From the NCBI RefSeq assembly GCF_017377795.1, contig NZ_JAFRDR010000002.1, positions 682,001 to 746,000 on the forward strand: a stretch of DNA of 64,000 nucleotides, read 5' to 3'. Below are positions 20,055 to 28,145 of the stretch, in pieces (positions within the stretch are counted from its first letter, which is position 1; each line of letters opens with the position of its first letter). The translations under genes were made by a program, and so were the position numbers. The notes beneath the pieces were generated by a model that saw only the letters and a list, made by a program, of their open reading frames with translations, had not been told where the DNA came from and searched no databases. This DNA is from Williamsia soli (GTDB lineage: Bacteria; Actinomycetota; Actinomycetes; Mycobacteriales; Mycobacteriaceae).

Positions 20055-20096
20055 AGTCGCCGCACAACGACGCGGACCACCGCTAGCCTCGTGGGC

Positions 20097-20927
20097 ATGC
20101 CGACAATCCTCATCACCGGCGCCGCACGCGGCATCGGTCTCGCCATCACCGACCGCCTGGTGGCGTCGGGCTGGGACGTCATCGCAGGTGTCCGAGATGA
20201 ACGGTCTGCCGACCAGCTGAAGGCGCCGCACGTAACGCCCGTCATTCTCGACATCACGAACCCAGATCACGTTGCCGAGCTGGACCAGGTGCTGCCACAG
20301 CGGCTCGATGCGGTGGTGAACAACGCCGGGATCGTCGTCGGCGGCCCGGTGGAAGCACTGACTCCGGATCAGCTCCGACACCAGCTCGATGTCAATGTGA
20401 TCGGCCAGCATGCGGTCACCCGCGCGGTGTTGCCGCGGTTGCGGGCGTCACAGGGGCGCATCGTCTTCGTGTCGTCGATCAGTGGTCGCGTCGCCACTCC
20501 GATGACCGGCGCCTACAACGCCTCGAAGTTCGCTCTGGAAGGAATGGCCGACGCATTGCGGATGGAGTTGGCTCCCTGGAAGATCCGGGTGGTCCTCATC
20601 GAACCCGGACAGACCGACACTGACATCTGGCGTGATGCCGAGACGACTCTCGAGGACACGGTCGAGAACATGACGACCGAGCACCGCGCCCTCTACTCCA
20701 AACAGATCGCCGGCTACCGCAAGTCGATCCCGCTCTCCCAGAAGGTCGCCGTTCCCGCCGAGTCGGTGGCGGCATCCGTCGAAACAGCGCTGCGCGCCAA
20801 ACGTCCCCGTGCGCGGTATGTGGTCGGGCGAGCAAACCAGGTACAGGCCGCTCTGGTCGGTGCCATGCCGACCACGTTGTCCGACACGGTGATCCGCACC
20901 GTGACCGGTGTCCCCCGACGTCCGTGA
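20097..20927 (+). CDS. Short-chain dehydrogenase/reductase (SDR)
   Basis: This 276-residue classical SDR has the cofactor motif TGAARGIG at residues 7-14, NNAGIV near 80, the catalytic Ser in VSSISG and YNASKFALEGMADALR carrying the active-site Tyr and Lys, then VLIEPGQTDT. The substrate is unknown. It starts 43 bases after the IdeR-like box shared with the divergent siderophore-interacting gene. A GTG at 20091 would add two residues. It converges on dprA with a three-base gap. Confidence 0.85.
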   Translation: MPTILITGAARGIGLAITDRLVASGWDVIAGVRDERSADQLKAPHVTPVILDITNPDHVAELDQVLPQRLDAVVNNAGIVVGGPVEALTPDQLRHQLDVNVIGQHAVTRAVLPRLRASQGRIVFVSSISGRVATPMTGAYNASKFALEGMADALRMELAPWKIRVVLIEPGQTDTDIWRDAETTLEDTVENMTTEHRALYSKQIAGYRKSIPLSQKVAVPAESVAASVETALRAKRPRARYVVGRANQVQAALVGAMPTTLSDTVIRTVTGVPRRP

Positions 20928-20930
20928 GGC

Positions 20931-22088
20931 TCACGGGCGCGGTGCCAGCATCCACCCCGATCCGCCCAGCGTGACGAATCCGCGTGCTTCCAACGCTGCC
21001 AGCCCCGAGCGGACAGCACGCACATCGAGTCCGGCCGAGAAGGCGACCTCGCCGATGGTCACAGCGCCCTTGGCAGGTATCGCTTCGTACACCCGTAGCT
21101 GCTGGGGATCGAGTTCATCGGTGCGCTTGCCGGATCCGCCGCGACGAGGAACACCTGCAGCCGCACCGGCCGCGCTCGCCCCGTCCGGTTCCGCGAGTCG
21201 CACGATGTCGCGCGCGTCGGTGACGAGTTCGGCCAGACCATCGGCGATCATCCGATGGCAGCCGACCGACGTCGCCGAGGTGACGGGTCCGGGCACCGCT
21301 CCCAACGGAGTGCCCAGCTTGCGCGCCCACGCGGCGGTGTTGGCGGCGCCGCTACGTCGGCCCGCCTCGACGACAGCAACGACCCGAGACAAGGCTGCCA
21401 CCAAACGATTTCGGGTCAAGAACCGATGTTTGGCGGCCGAGGTGCCAGGCGCATACTCACTGACGACCAGACCCGTCCGAGCGATTTCTGAGAGAAGGCG
21501 AGCATGTCCGGTGGGATAGTCGCGGTCGATGCCGCACGCCAGGACCGCCACCGTCGTTCCACCGCCGGCGAGCGCGTTGCGATGGGCGACCCCGTCGATT
21601 CCGTACGCTCCGCCGGACAACACCGACCACCCGTCGACCACCAGGTCACCTGAGATCGATGCGGTGACGTGCTCGCCGTACGCCGAGGCAGCCCGCGACC
21701 CGACCATGCCGACCGACCGCGCCACAGCCTCGTCGAGCCGCGCGGGACCACGCACCCACAAAGCGGTTGGCTCCCCTCCCTTCACCGCCGTGTCGGCGTT
21801 GCCGAGACTCAGCAGTTGCCAACCCGGCCACTCGTCGTCATCGGGTGTGACCAGCCGACCGCCGATCCGATCGGCAGAGTCGAGGTCCACTGCGGCGGTG
21901 TTGGTCTCCCACCTCGCTTCGGTGGCCTGCAGGACGGCGGCGTGCGAGGGCGGTACCGACCTCGACGCCACCGCCGCGGCGGCATCCTGAACCCCGACAT
22001 CCGCGATCAGGGCCACGATCGCAGCACTCGGCGGTTCGGCGACGGCGGCCAGATAGGCCCAGGCGCGCCGCTGTTGTTCGTCGATCAC
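20931..22088 (-). CDS. dprA: DNA-processing protein DprA
   Basis: The protein has 385 residues from the GTG at 22088, which has an AGAGGAAG site and lies 11 bases after the comM-like stop. The central Rossmann domain binds single-stranded DNA and loads RecA: GMVGSRAASAYGE, VLSGGAYGIDGVAHRNAL, GIDRDYPTGHA and RNRLVAALS are the family blocks. The C-terminal 60 residues form the winged-helix domain (AIPAKGAVTIGEVAFSAGL). Together with the comM-like gene it forms the competence-type pair conserved across actinobacteria, although transformation there is rarely shown. Confidence 0.93.
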   Translation of the reverse strand: MIDEQQRRAWAYLAAVAEPPSAAIVALIADVGVQDAAAAVASRSVPPSHAAVLQATEARWETNTAAVDLDSADRIGGRLVTPDDDEWPGWQLLSLGNADTAVKGGEPTALWVRGPARLDEAVARSVGMVGSRAASAYGEHVTASISGDLVVDGWSVLSGGAYGIDGVAHRNALAGGGTTVAVLACGIDRDYPTGHARLLSEIARTGLVVSEYAPGTSAAKHRFLTRNRLVAALSRVVAVVEAGRRSGAANTAAWARKLGTPLGAVPGPVTSATSVGCHRMIADGLAELVTDARDIVRLAEPDGASAAGAAAGVPRRGGSGKRTDELDPQQLRVYEAIPAKGAVTIGEVAFSAGLDVRAVRSGLAALEARGFVTLGGSGWMLAPRP

Positions 22089-22099
22089 GTTTCTTCCTC

Positions 22100-23656
22100 T
22101 CAGCTGTATCCGCGATCGCGGAACATCAGGGCTTGTGCCACATGGTCTTCGGTGGGTTGGTCGGTGCCGGCGAGGTCGCACAGCGTCCATGCCAGACGAA
22201 GTGCGCGATCGGCACCACGTGCGGTGACCCGACCGTCCCGCAGGAACAGTTCGATGGGCCTGGTCACGGTGGGTGGAAGTCGAAAGTCCCCGCGCCGCAA
22301 CGCCGAACCCGGCACCTCGGAGTTGGTCTGCCAGCCGTGCGCAGTCCAGCGCTCCCGGGCCCGCGCACGGGCGGCGACCACGCGCTCGCGGACCTGTGCA
22401 CTCGACTCCGCGACGCCACCGGTGAGTGCCGCGTTACCTGGAGGATCCATCCGGACTCGGATGTCCACCCGGTCCATGAGTGGTCCGGACAACTTTCCGA
22501 GATAGCGCCGGCGCGCCGAGGGAGAACACACACAGTTGACGTCGTTGGCCGGCGCGCATGGGCACGGGTTCGCTGCCAGGATCAGCTGAAAGCGAGCCGG
22601 GAACAGCGCCATCCCGTCACGACGGGCCACGCGCACCTCGCCGTCCTCGAGCGGGGTCCGCAGTGTTTCGAGCACCTTCACGCCCAACTCGGCGCACTCG
22701 TCGAGAAAGAGAACGCCGCGGTGCGCCCGCGACACCGCTCCCGGCTTGGCCATCCCGGTACCGCCACCGATCATCGCCGTCACCGTCGTACTGTGATGCG
22801 GGGCGATGAACGGCGCCTCGACGATCAACGGATGATCAGCAGGCAAACCACCGGCAATCGAATGAATCGCCGTGACCTCCAACGCCTCCGACTCACTCAG
22901 CGGCGGCAGAATCCCCGGCAACCGCCGCGCCAACATCGTCTTACCGATCCCCGGCGGACCCGTCAGCAACAAATGATGAGCACCCGCCGCCGCGATCTCC
23001 ATCGCATACCGCGCCTCATCCTGACCCACCACATCACACAGATCAGGACCGGCGACCACCGGCGGACTCGACACCACCGGCCCGACCGTGTCCAGCACCC
23101 CCACACCCCGCAACCACTCCAACACCTCCCGCAGATGCGACGCCCCACCCACCTCGATCCCCGAGACCAGCGTCGCCTCCGCAACATTCGCCAGCGGCAC
23201 CACCACATGCGTGAAACCGGCCGCCCGCGCAGCCACCACCGCAGGCAACACACCCCGCACCGGGCGCACCCGACCATCGAGAGCGAGTTCACCCACAAAC
23301 ACCGTCTTCTCGAGCAACCCCGACGCAAACCCACTGTTCGCCGACAAGACCGCCAACGCCAAACCCACATCGAACGTCGAACCCGACTTCGGCAACGTCG
23401 CAGGCGACAATGCCAACGTGATCCGCCCCTCCGGCCACTTGTCCGGATCGCTCTCCCCCTCCCCCGAACCCCCCTTGCGCGCCGCAGCGGTATTGGTGAT
23501 CGCCGCCCGCACCCGATCCTTCGCCTCCTTGAGCGCCGCATCACCCAGACCCACCAGATGCACCCCCGGCAACCCCTGCCCGATCGACGCCTCGATCTCG
23601 ACGATCACGCCCTCCACCCCGGCGATCGCGACCGACCGCACCCTGCCCAGCTTCAT
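22100..23656 (-). CDS. YifB/ComM-family Mg-chelatase-like AAA+ ATPase
   Basis: The protein has 518 residues from the ATG at 23656, one base after the yraN stop; GTG 23671 would add five residues and overlap yraN. The N-terminal ChlI-type Lon-protease-like domain is followed by the AAA+ core: Walker A TGPPGIGKTMLARRLPG, Walker B GVLFLDECAELG, and the C-terminal Mg-chelatase segment LILAANPCPC ending in GRVTARGADRALRLAWTLCD. ComM homologues are helicases that extend branch migration during recombination. Codon usage changes sharply near 22.79 kb within the gene. Confidence 0.92.
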   Translation of the reverse strand: MKLGRVRSVAIAGVEGVIVEIEASIGQGLPGVHLVGLGDAALKEAKDRVRAAITNTAAARKGGSGEGESDPDKWPEGRITLALSPATLPKSGSTFDVGLALAVLSANSGFASGLLEKTVFVGELALDGRVRPVRGVLPAVVAARAAGFTHVVVPLANVAEATLVSGIEVGGASHLREVLEWLRGVGVLDTVGPVVSSPPVVAGPDLCDVVGQDEARYAMEIAAAGAHHLLLTGPPGIGKTMLARRLPGILPPLSESEALEVTAIHSIAGGLPADHPLIVEAPFIAPHHSTTVTAMIGGGTGMAKPGAVSRAHRGVLFLDECAELGVKVLETLRTPLEDGEVRVARRDGMALFPARFQLILAANPCPCAPANDVNCVCSPSARRRYLGKLSGPLMDRVDIRVRMDPPGNAALTGGVAESSAQVRERVVAARARARERWTAHGWQTNSEVPGSALRRGDFRLPPTVTRPIELFLRDGRVTARGADRALRLAWTLCDLAGTDQPTEDHVAQALMFRDRGYS

Positions 23657-24041
23657 CTCAGAAAACCCCACGCAGATGCGTCACCGTCGGCAATGCGCCC
23701 CAATTGAGCTGCACCGCAACAACATCAAATCGAATCACCGGCCAATGCGCATCCTGCTCCGACAACCACATCCCCGTCAACCGGCGCATCCGCTGATACT
23801 TCGCGGGCGTCACAGCCTCGGCCACATCACCGAACAGCGAACCCGACCGAGTCTTCACCTCCACCACGACCAGATCCCGCCCCTCGGCCGCGATCACATC
23901 CAACTCGCCATACCGACACCGCCAGTTGCGGGCCAACACCACCCACCCCAGCCCATCGAGGAAATCGACAGCAAGATCCTCACCCAACTGCCCCACCTCA
24001 CGACGCGAACGCCGAGCACCACCTGCCCCTGACTGATCCAT
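22790..24041 (-). other. Segment with unlike codon usage (5' two thirds of the comM-like gene plus yraN)
   Basis: Reading the minus strand, codons here end mainly in G or T (TTG, GCG, GTG, GGG, GAT, CAT, CGG), while from about 22.79 kb to the end of the same gene they end mainly in C (GAC, GTC, CTC, GGC, GCC), as in the rest of the window. The plus strand is correspondingly C-rich. The switch is abrupt, inside the comM-like gene. Confidence 0.65.
23658..24041 (-). CDS. YraN/UPF0102 family nuclease-like protein
   Basis: The protein has 127 residues from the ATG at 24041. The sequence has the Holliday-junction-resolvase-like core: GQLGEDLAVDFLDGLGWVVLARNWR, then GELDVIA and DLVVVEVKTRSG, supplying the Glu, Asp and ExK of a PD-(D/E)xK-type fold. 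The cellular role is not settled. It is located upstream of the comM-like gene in the conserved yraN-comM-dprA order and shares the unusual G/T-ending codon usage. Confidence 0.9.
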   Translation of the reverse strand: MDQSGAGGARRSRREVGQLGEDLAVDFLDGLGWVVLARNWRCRYGELDVIAAEGRDLVVVEVKTRSGSLFGDVAEAVTPAKYQRMRRLTGMWLSEQDAHWPVIRFDVVAVQLNWGALPTVTHLRGVF

Positions 24042-24476
24042 GAACCAACCATGACCACCCACACCCACGCGACACCCACGACAAACCGCCACCTGCCACC
24101 GACCTGTGCACAACCACCAGAACTGTGGATAAATAAGCCATCTCGTGCGCCGGCTCAGTGCATTTGTCTGAACTCACTCGTCGCAAATGCAATGTAAACG
24201 TTGCGAAAAAGTCTCTTGACTAAAAGGTTTCTTGCTGCCTAGGCACTCAGTTCGGGTTTCCTCGTTCAATTGTATCTGTAGCGTCATCATCGAGCCGCTC
24301 GAAAAAACATTCATACAATAACTCTTTCGAGTTCACTATCGATGATCTCGGGTGGCGAACGTGACGACATTGGGAGCGATCGATCCTTCTGTGCGTGGAA
24401 GTGGTCAGTATTCCGGAACCGCCGGGGTATCGACTTCGATTCGCGTCCAACTGCGGGGTTTTGGAGGAGAATCATC
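24042..24476. other. Gene-free stretch at the left edge of the accessory island
   Basis: No gene is supported here. GC content drops clearly after about 24.14 kb. Two DnaA-box-like sequences in the same orientation are present: TGTGCACAA at 24105-24113 and TGTGGATAA (an exact match to the TTATCCACA consensus on the other strand) at 24124-24132. An inverted repeat TGCATTTG/CAAATGCA with a 17-base spacer spans 24159-24191. A TTGACT hexamer at about 24214 could be a -35 element, but no convincing -10 follows. Confidence 0.4.
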
Positions 24477-25686
24477 TTGGTCAGTTTCGGACTCATCGAC
24501 GTATGGCAGCCACCGACCGGCAAGCTGACGACCTGGTCGGCATCGGCGGAATGTGTTTGACGGCTGCGTATCGACCGCCTGCGCACCCGACGCCGCCATC
24601 GATACCGACATCGTCGATTTCGTCCCGATCGATCACGGGTATTCCACTGAACTCGGTCGCATATTGGAACTCATACAGGAGCAGACGCCAGTCCCCTTTC
24701 GAGCGGAATTGCTTCACATTCGGAACATTCGAACATATTGGTGGTATTACGATGTACGCGGCAATCGACCACCTACATTCAAAACCCATTTCACAGGCGG
24801 GTCCTTGGTGATGCAATGGCGTTGTACTCCAACGCCATTGCGCACGAGCAGATACCGCTCAAATCCGCAGGCAGCTACCTCTAGTATTGCGATCGGTAAA
24901 AGGAATTCACAACGGCTGACCCTCGAGAGTCCGGCTGCGCGGAGGTAGATCGAATTGGTCGAAGACAATGGAGGCGATCTGCCCACATTTCCGTTGAGCC
25001 TCGGATCCGCCCCCGCCGGCGACGCCGGATCCCGCAGCACCGAACTGTTCGACGACGATGACGCGAAGACACTACTGTCCATCTGCCGCGAGAGCCGCGC
25101 GGGATTCATCGAAGCGATACTGGCAGTGGCGGCGCTGGCATCGTACGACTTCACCGGGAAAGACCGATACCTGGGGATCACTCCGCGCAGCACCCGCTCG
25201 ACACCTGAAGATTTCGCCGCCGCAGGCTGGTTCACCAGCTTGATCCCGGTGCCGGTCGAGCTCGACCCGACGTCGACTTTTCCGGTCCGTCGTCCGGCAG
25301 ACCCAGCTCTCGTACCTGGCGGGCCGGCAACTCTCCGACGTGTCGTTTCACAGGGTTCTCGAATTGGCCGAGCTCGACCCGAACTCTCCGATCACCACGA
25401 AGCGGGGCTGGTCGGTACCGATGGTCTCGGTCATGGACACCCGACGCATGCCAGGGGTCGAAACGTTCGAGTAAATCAATGCGAAGTTCTACGGAAACCG
25501 CGGGACCTCCGATGAGGTCTATGTCTGGTCAACCGATTCAGTCACGCGACGACCATCAGCCTGCTGTTCCCTGACACTCCTCAGGCCCGCGCATCGATCA
25601 ACGTCTATGTCGACCGAGTTCGTCAGATCTTCAAGACCATCGTCGCCGAGGGCGACTATCTCCCGACCGTCACAACCGCGCGGTAG
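24477..25686 (+). pseudogene. Decayed PapA-type condensation-domain acyltransferase
   Basis: This is a broken relative of the intact gene at 28146. It starts at TTG 24477 behind GGAGGAGA with VSFGLIDVWQPPTGKLTTW, which aligns with the intact N-terminus, and stops at TGA 24558. Homology then continues in shifting frames: DIVDFVPIDHG, CFTFGTFEHIGG, YAAIDHLHSK, LTLESP, NGGDLPTFPLSLG, AAGWFTSLIPVPVE, DVSFHRVLELAE and GWSVPMVS, then an in-frame TAA, NRGTSDEV, and a natural TAG at 25684. The HxxxD motif has lost its Asp, and several frameshifts and a deletion near the first stop are present. It cannot make an active enzyme. Confidence 0.85.
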
Positions 25687-25688
25687 GC

Positions 25689-26672
25689 GTGAGTTCTGAA
25701 CCTGCGGAGACCCGTGATGTCGCGTATATCTCCGACCGCGGTCATCCCGACCGGAACGCGGCACCGTGGCTCGCTCTGTCCTGCTGTCTGATCGCGGTGG
25801 CGGTTCAGATGGTCGACATGACCATCGTCAACATCGCACTGCCGAGTCTGGGCACGGATCTCGGAGCGTCCTCGGGACAGCAACTCCTGGTCCTCACCGC
25901 GTACACCTTGGCCTTTGCCTGCACGTTTCTGACTGCTTCTCGTATCGGCGAGCGGACCGGCAGGCGGCGGTTGTTCATCGCGGCGCTCGCCGGTTTCACC
26001 CTCATCACGGCGCTGATCGTCGAGCCGGCGGCAGGAATAGACATTCCCACGATCATCGCGCCGTTGATCATCGGAGGCATCGGTATGGGCCTTTTCGTCG
26101 CACCGATCCAGGCGACGATGCTGTCCGGAACCTCGGAACACAACGTCGATTCGGCGTGCGGCACCGTACCGACGATCCAGCAGATCGGCGCGTCCGTCGG
26201 CCTGGCGATCATCGGTCTGTTGTTTTTCAATCAGGTCGCGGCGCACTCCGATTCAGCTGCATCTGCCGCCCGCGAAACGCTTTCACAGGACATCGCGTCC
26301 ACAAACGTTGCCGAATCACTACGTCCATTCGTGATCAACGAGTTCACCCGTTGCGCGTCTGCGTAAATGGGCTCGCCCCATCCCGATATACCCGGTCCCG
26401 GATGCCCGGACACCCGGGTCCCCGACGACCGCGGGCTCGACTCTGCGCCGCCCGAGGACCTACGCGCATCGGTGACCGCAGACGCCGAGCCTGCACTCCG
26501 GCCGGCTGCCCGTCAAGCCGCCTCGCACACGTTTCCCGCCGCGTTCGACGTCATTGTCTGGGTACTCGCCGGAATCACGATCACGCTGGCAGCGCTGACC
26601 TTCGGGCTCCCCAGACGTACGTCGCCGGGAAAGCCGGCCCGGGCCGATATCAGCGAGTCAGCGCTGCGCTGA
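25689..26672 (+). pseudogene. Decayed DHA2-type MFS exporter with large internal deletion
   Basis: This is a relative of the intact exporter at 29574. An open stretch of 225 residues (25689-26366) matches intact residues 1-104 (MVDMTIVNIALPSL, LAFACTFLTASRIGER) and then jumps directly to the equivalent of residue 367 (IIAPLIIGGIGMGLFVAP), so about 262 residues, or six to seven helices, are missing in frame. A TAA after FTRCASA is followed by the remaining C-terminal tail in the same frame up to 26672 (AARQAASHTFPAAFDVIVWVL). The first part may still be expressed but cannot form a complete MFS fold. Its 3' end overlaps the convergent mycolyltransferase gene by 23 bases. Confidence 0.85.
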
Positions 26673-27711
26673 TCATCGGCCATGATTTGTGCAGATCGTC
26701 CTGCCAGTACCCCCAGCTGTGCGTGCCGGTGTCACGAAGGTCGACGGTCGCCGGAATACTCAGCGCGCGCAGCCGATCACGCATTTTGTAGGTGCAATTG
26801 TTGGTAGCCGTTTCGATGATCGCGCCGACCGCGATCTGCTCGGTGAGCTTCGCACCGTTTCCGTTGATGCCAGGCCCATCGATCACGTCGTATTCACCGG
26901 GAAGGCCTGAACCGTTCGAGATGTAAATGGCCTTGCCCCTGAGCTTTTCGGCGTTCACGTAAGGATCATTCCGGACCCATTCGGGATCAGTGGGCGGCCC
27001 CCACATGTTCACGGTGTTGCCTCCGCCGCGAATCTCGACGGTGAGTCGGACATACGCCTGCCCCTCGACGTCGCTTGTCATCGCGCACCCGCTGTACGAG
27101 CCCACCGCCTGGTACAGGTCCGGCTCCTTCAAGGCGAGCTGGAAGACCGAGGTTCCTGCCATCGAGATCCCGGCGATAGCGTTGCGCCCGTTGCCATTGA
27201 ACTGCGCATCCATCAACGGTGGAAGTTCTCGGGTGAGAAAGGTGGCCCACTTCTGCTTACCGAGTTTGGGGTCGTCGTTGCGCCAATCGGTGAAGTAGCT
27301 GGCTGCCCCGCCCATGGGCACAACGACGTTGACGTTCTGACCGGCGAAGAAGCTGGTGATGTCGGTCTGATCGAACCAACTGCTACCACCCTCGCCACCC
27401 GCCGCACCGTTGAGCAGGTAGACGGTGGGTGCCGGACGTGATTGATCCGCCGCCGGCAGCACCTTCACTGTCAGCTCCGAGTTCATGGCGGCGGATTCAA
27501 TTACCACATCGACAATTCCTTGCGGCCGATTTGCCATCCTAACTATGTGCGATCCCTCGGACGTGGCCGCCAATCCACCACTAGGTTCGGCCCCCGCAAA
27601 TCCGGACCCGAGAAGTGACGCCGTAAACGTCATCACAACAAGAGTGACTACAAATGTTTCTGCATTTCGTATTCTTCGACGCGGCCAACCACTACTCAAA
27701 CAAAGCTTCAT
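26650..27711 (-). CDS. Secreted mycolyltransferase/esterase of the antigen 85 family
   Basis: The protein has 353 residues from the ATG at 27711, behind AAGGA. A long N-terminal signal peptide ends near AGA-E (residue 41). The alpha/beta-hydrolase domain has the nucleophile Ser183 in GISMAGTS, a likely acid Glu300, and His331 in GTHSWGYW. TDWRNDDPKLGKQKW and NDPYVNAEKLRGK match corynebacterial-type trehalose mycolyltransferases. Such enzymes transfer mycolates between trehalose and arabinogalactan outside the membrane. It is divergent from the PapA-type gene and sits between the intact and decayed acyltransferase-exporter pairs, suggesting a role on the same lipid, which is inferred. Confidence 0.85.
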   Translation of the reverse strand: MKLCLSSGWPRRRIRNAETFVVTLVVMTFTASLLGSGFAGAEPSGGLAATSEGSHIVRMANRPQGIVDVVIESAAMNSELTVKVLPAADQSRPAPTVYLLNGAAGGEGGSSWFDQTDITSFFAGQNVNVVVPMGGAASYFTDWRNDDPKLGKQKWATFLTRELPPLMDAQFNGNGRNAIAGISMAGTSVFQLALKEPDLYQAVGSYSGCAMTSDVEGQAYVRLTVEIRGGGNTVNMWGPPTDPEWVRNDPYVNAEKLRGKAIYISNGSGLPGEYDVIDGPGINGNGAKLTEQIAVGAIIETATNNCTYKMRDRLRALSIPATVDLRDTGTHSWGYWQDDLHKSWPMISAALTR

Positions 27712-28145
27712 GTTCAGATCCTTCCATGGCGGTGTGTTCGCAGCGACCGGCGCGCGAGCAGAGTAGACCACGTAGAACATGCAGCGCGACACCATCTTTG
27801 CGATATCAAACCATGCGAGGTCGGCGCTGTATCACAGCAAACCACAAGTGTCCACGGTCTCAGAATTAACGGACACGCGGATCTAATCTCAATAACTGTT
27901 GTCATACGACAATGTTCGATGTATCTTTCTCGATGCACGACAAACGCGACAACGGTCGGGGCCGAGACGTCATAAGACGTGAGGGCGCGTACGTCGAAGG
28001 AGAATTCGATTCAAGCCGAGTTCTGAGTTCACAGTGGTGAATACCCGGGCCGACAAAGAAAATCCGTAGCACACGGATGAATGCAGGTTTGCCAGTCATG
28101 GCGCGCTGAAGCGCGCCTGCCAAGTGACTTCGACAGGGGTGCAGG
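27712..28145. promoter_or_regulatory. Divergent control region between mycolyltransferase and PapA-type genes
   Basis: No gene is supported here. The stretch is AT-richer than its surroundings. It contains a palindrome TTGTC-ATAC-GACAA at 27899-27912, a possible TetR-type operator, and a perfect hairpin GGCGCGC-TGAA-GCGCGCC at 28100-28117, 28 bases before the acyltransferase start. The hairpin has no T tract, so it is more likely a leader structure than a terminator. Confidence 0.5.

Noticed and set aside
22133-23707. A 524-codon open stretch opposite the comM-like gene, very rich in Arg, His, Pro and Gln
   Set aside because: It exists because the C-rich plus strand avoids stops; the minus strand encodes a complete AAA+ ATPase.
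24477-26672. Interpreting the broken acyltransferase and exporter as sequencing errors
   Set aside because: There are several frameshifts, two stops, a lost catalytic residue and a 262-residue deletion in one short region, with intact neighbours; true decay is far more likely.
24042-28145. An insertion sequence or phage origin for the island
   Set aside because: No transposase, integrase, terminal inverted repeats or target-site duplication could be seen. The tyrosine recombinase at 18096 is XerC in its conserved place.
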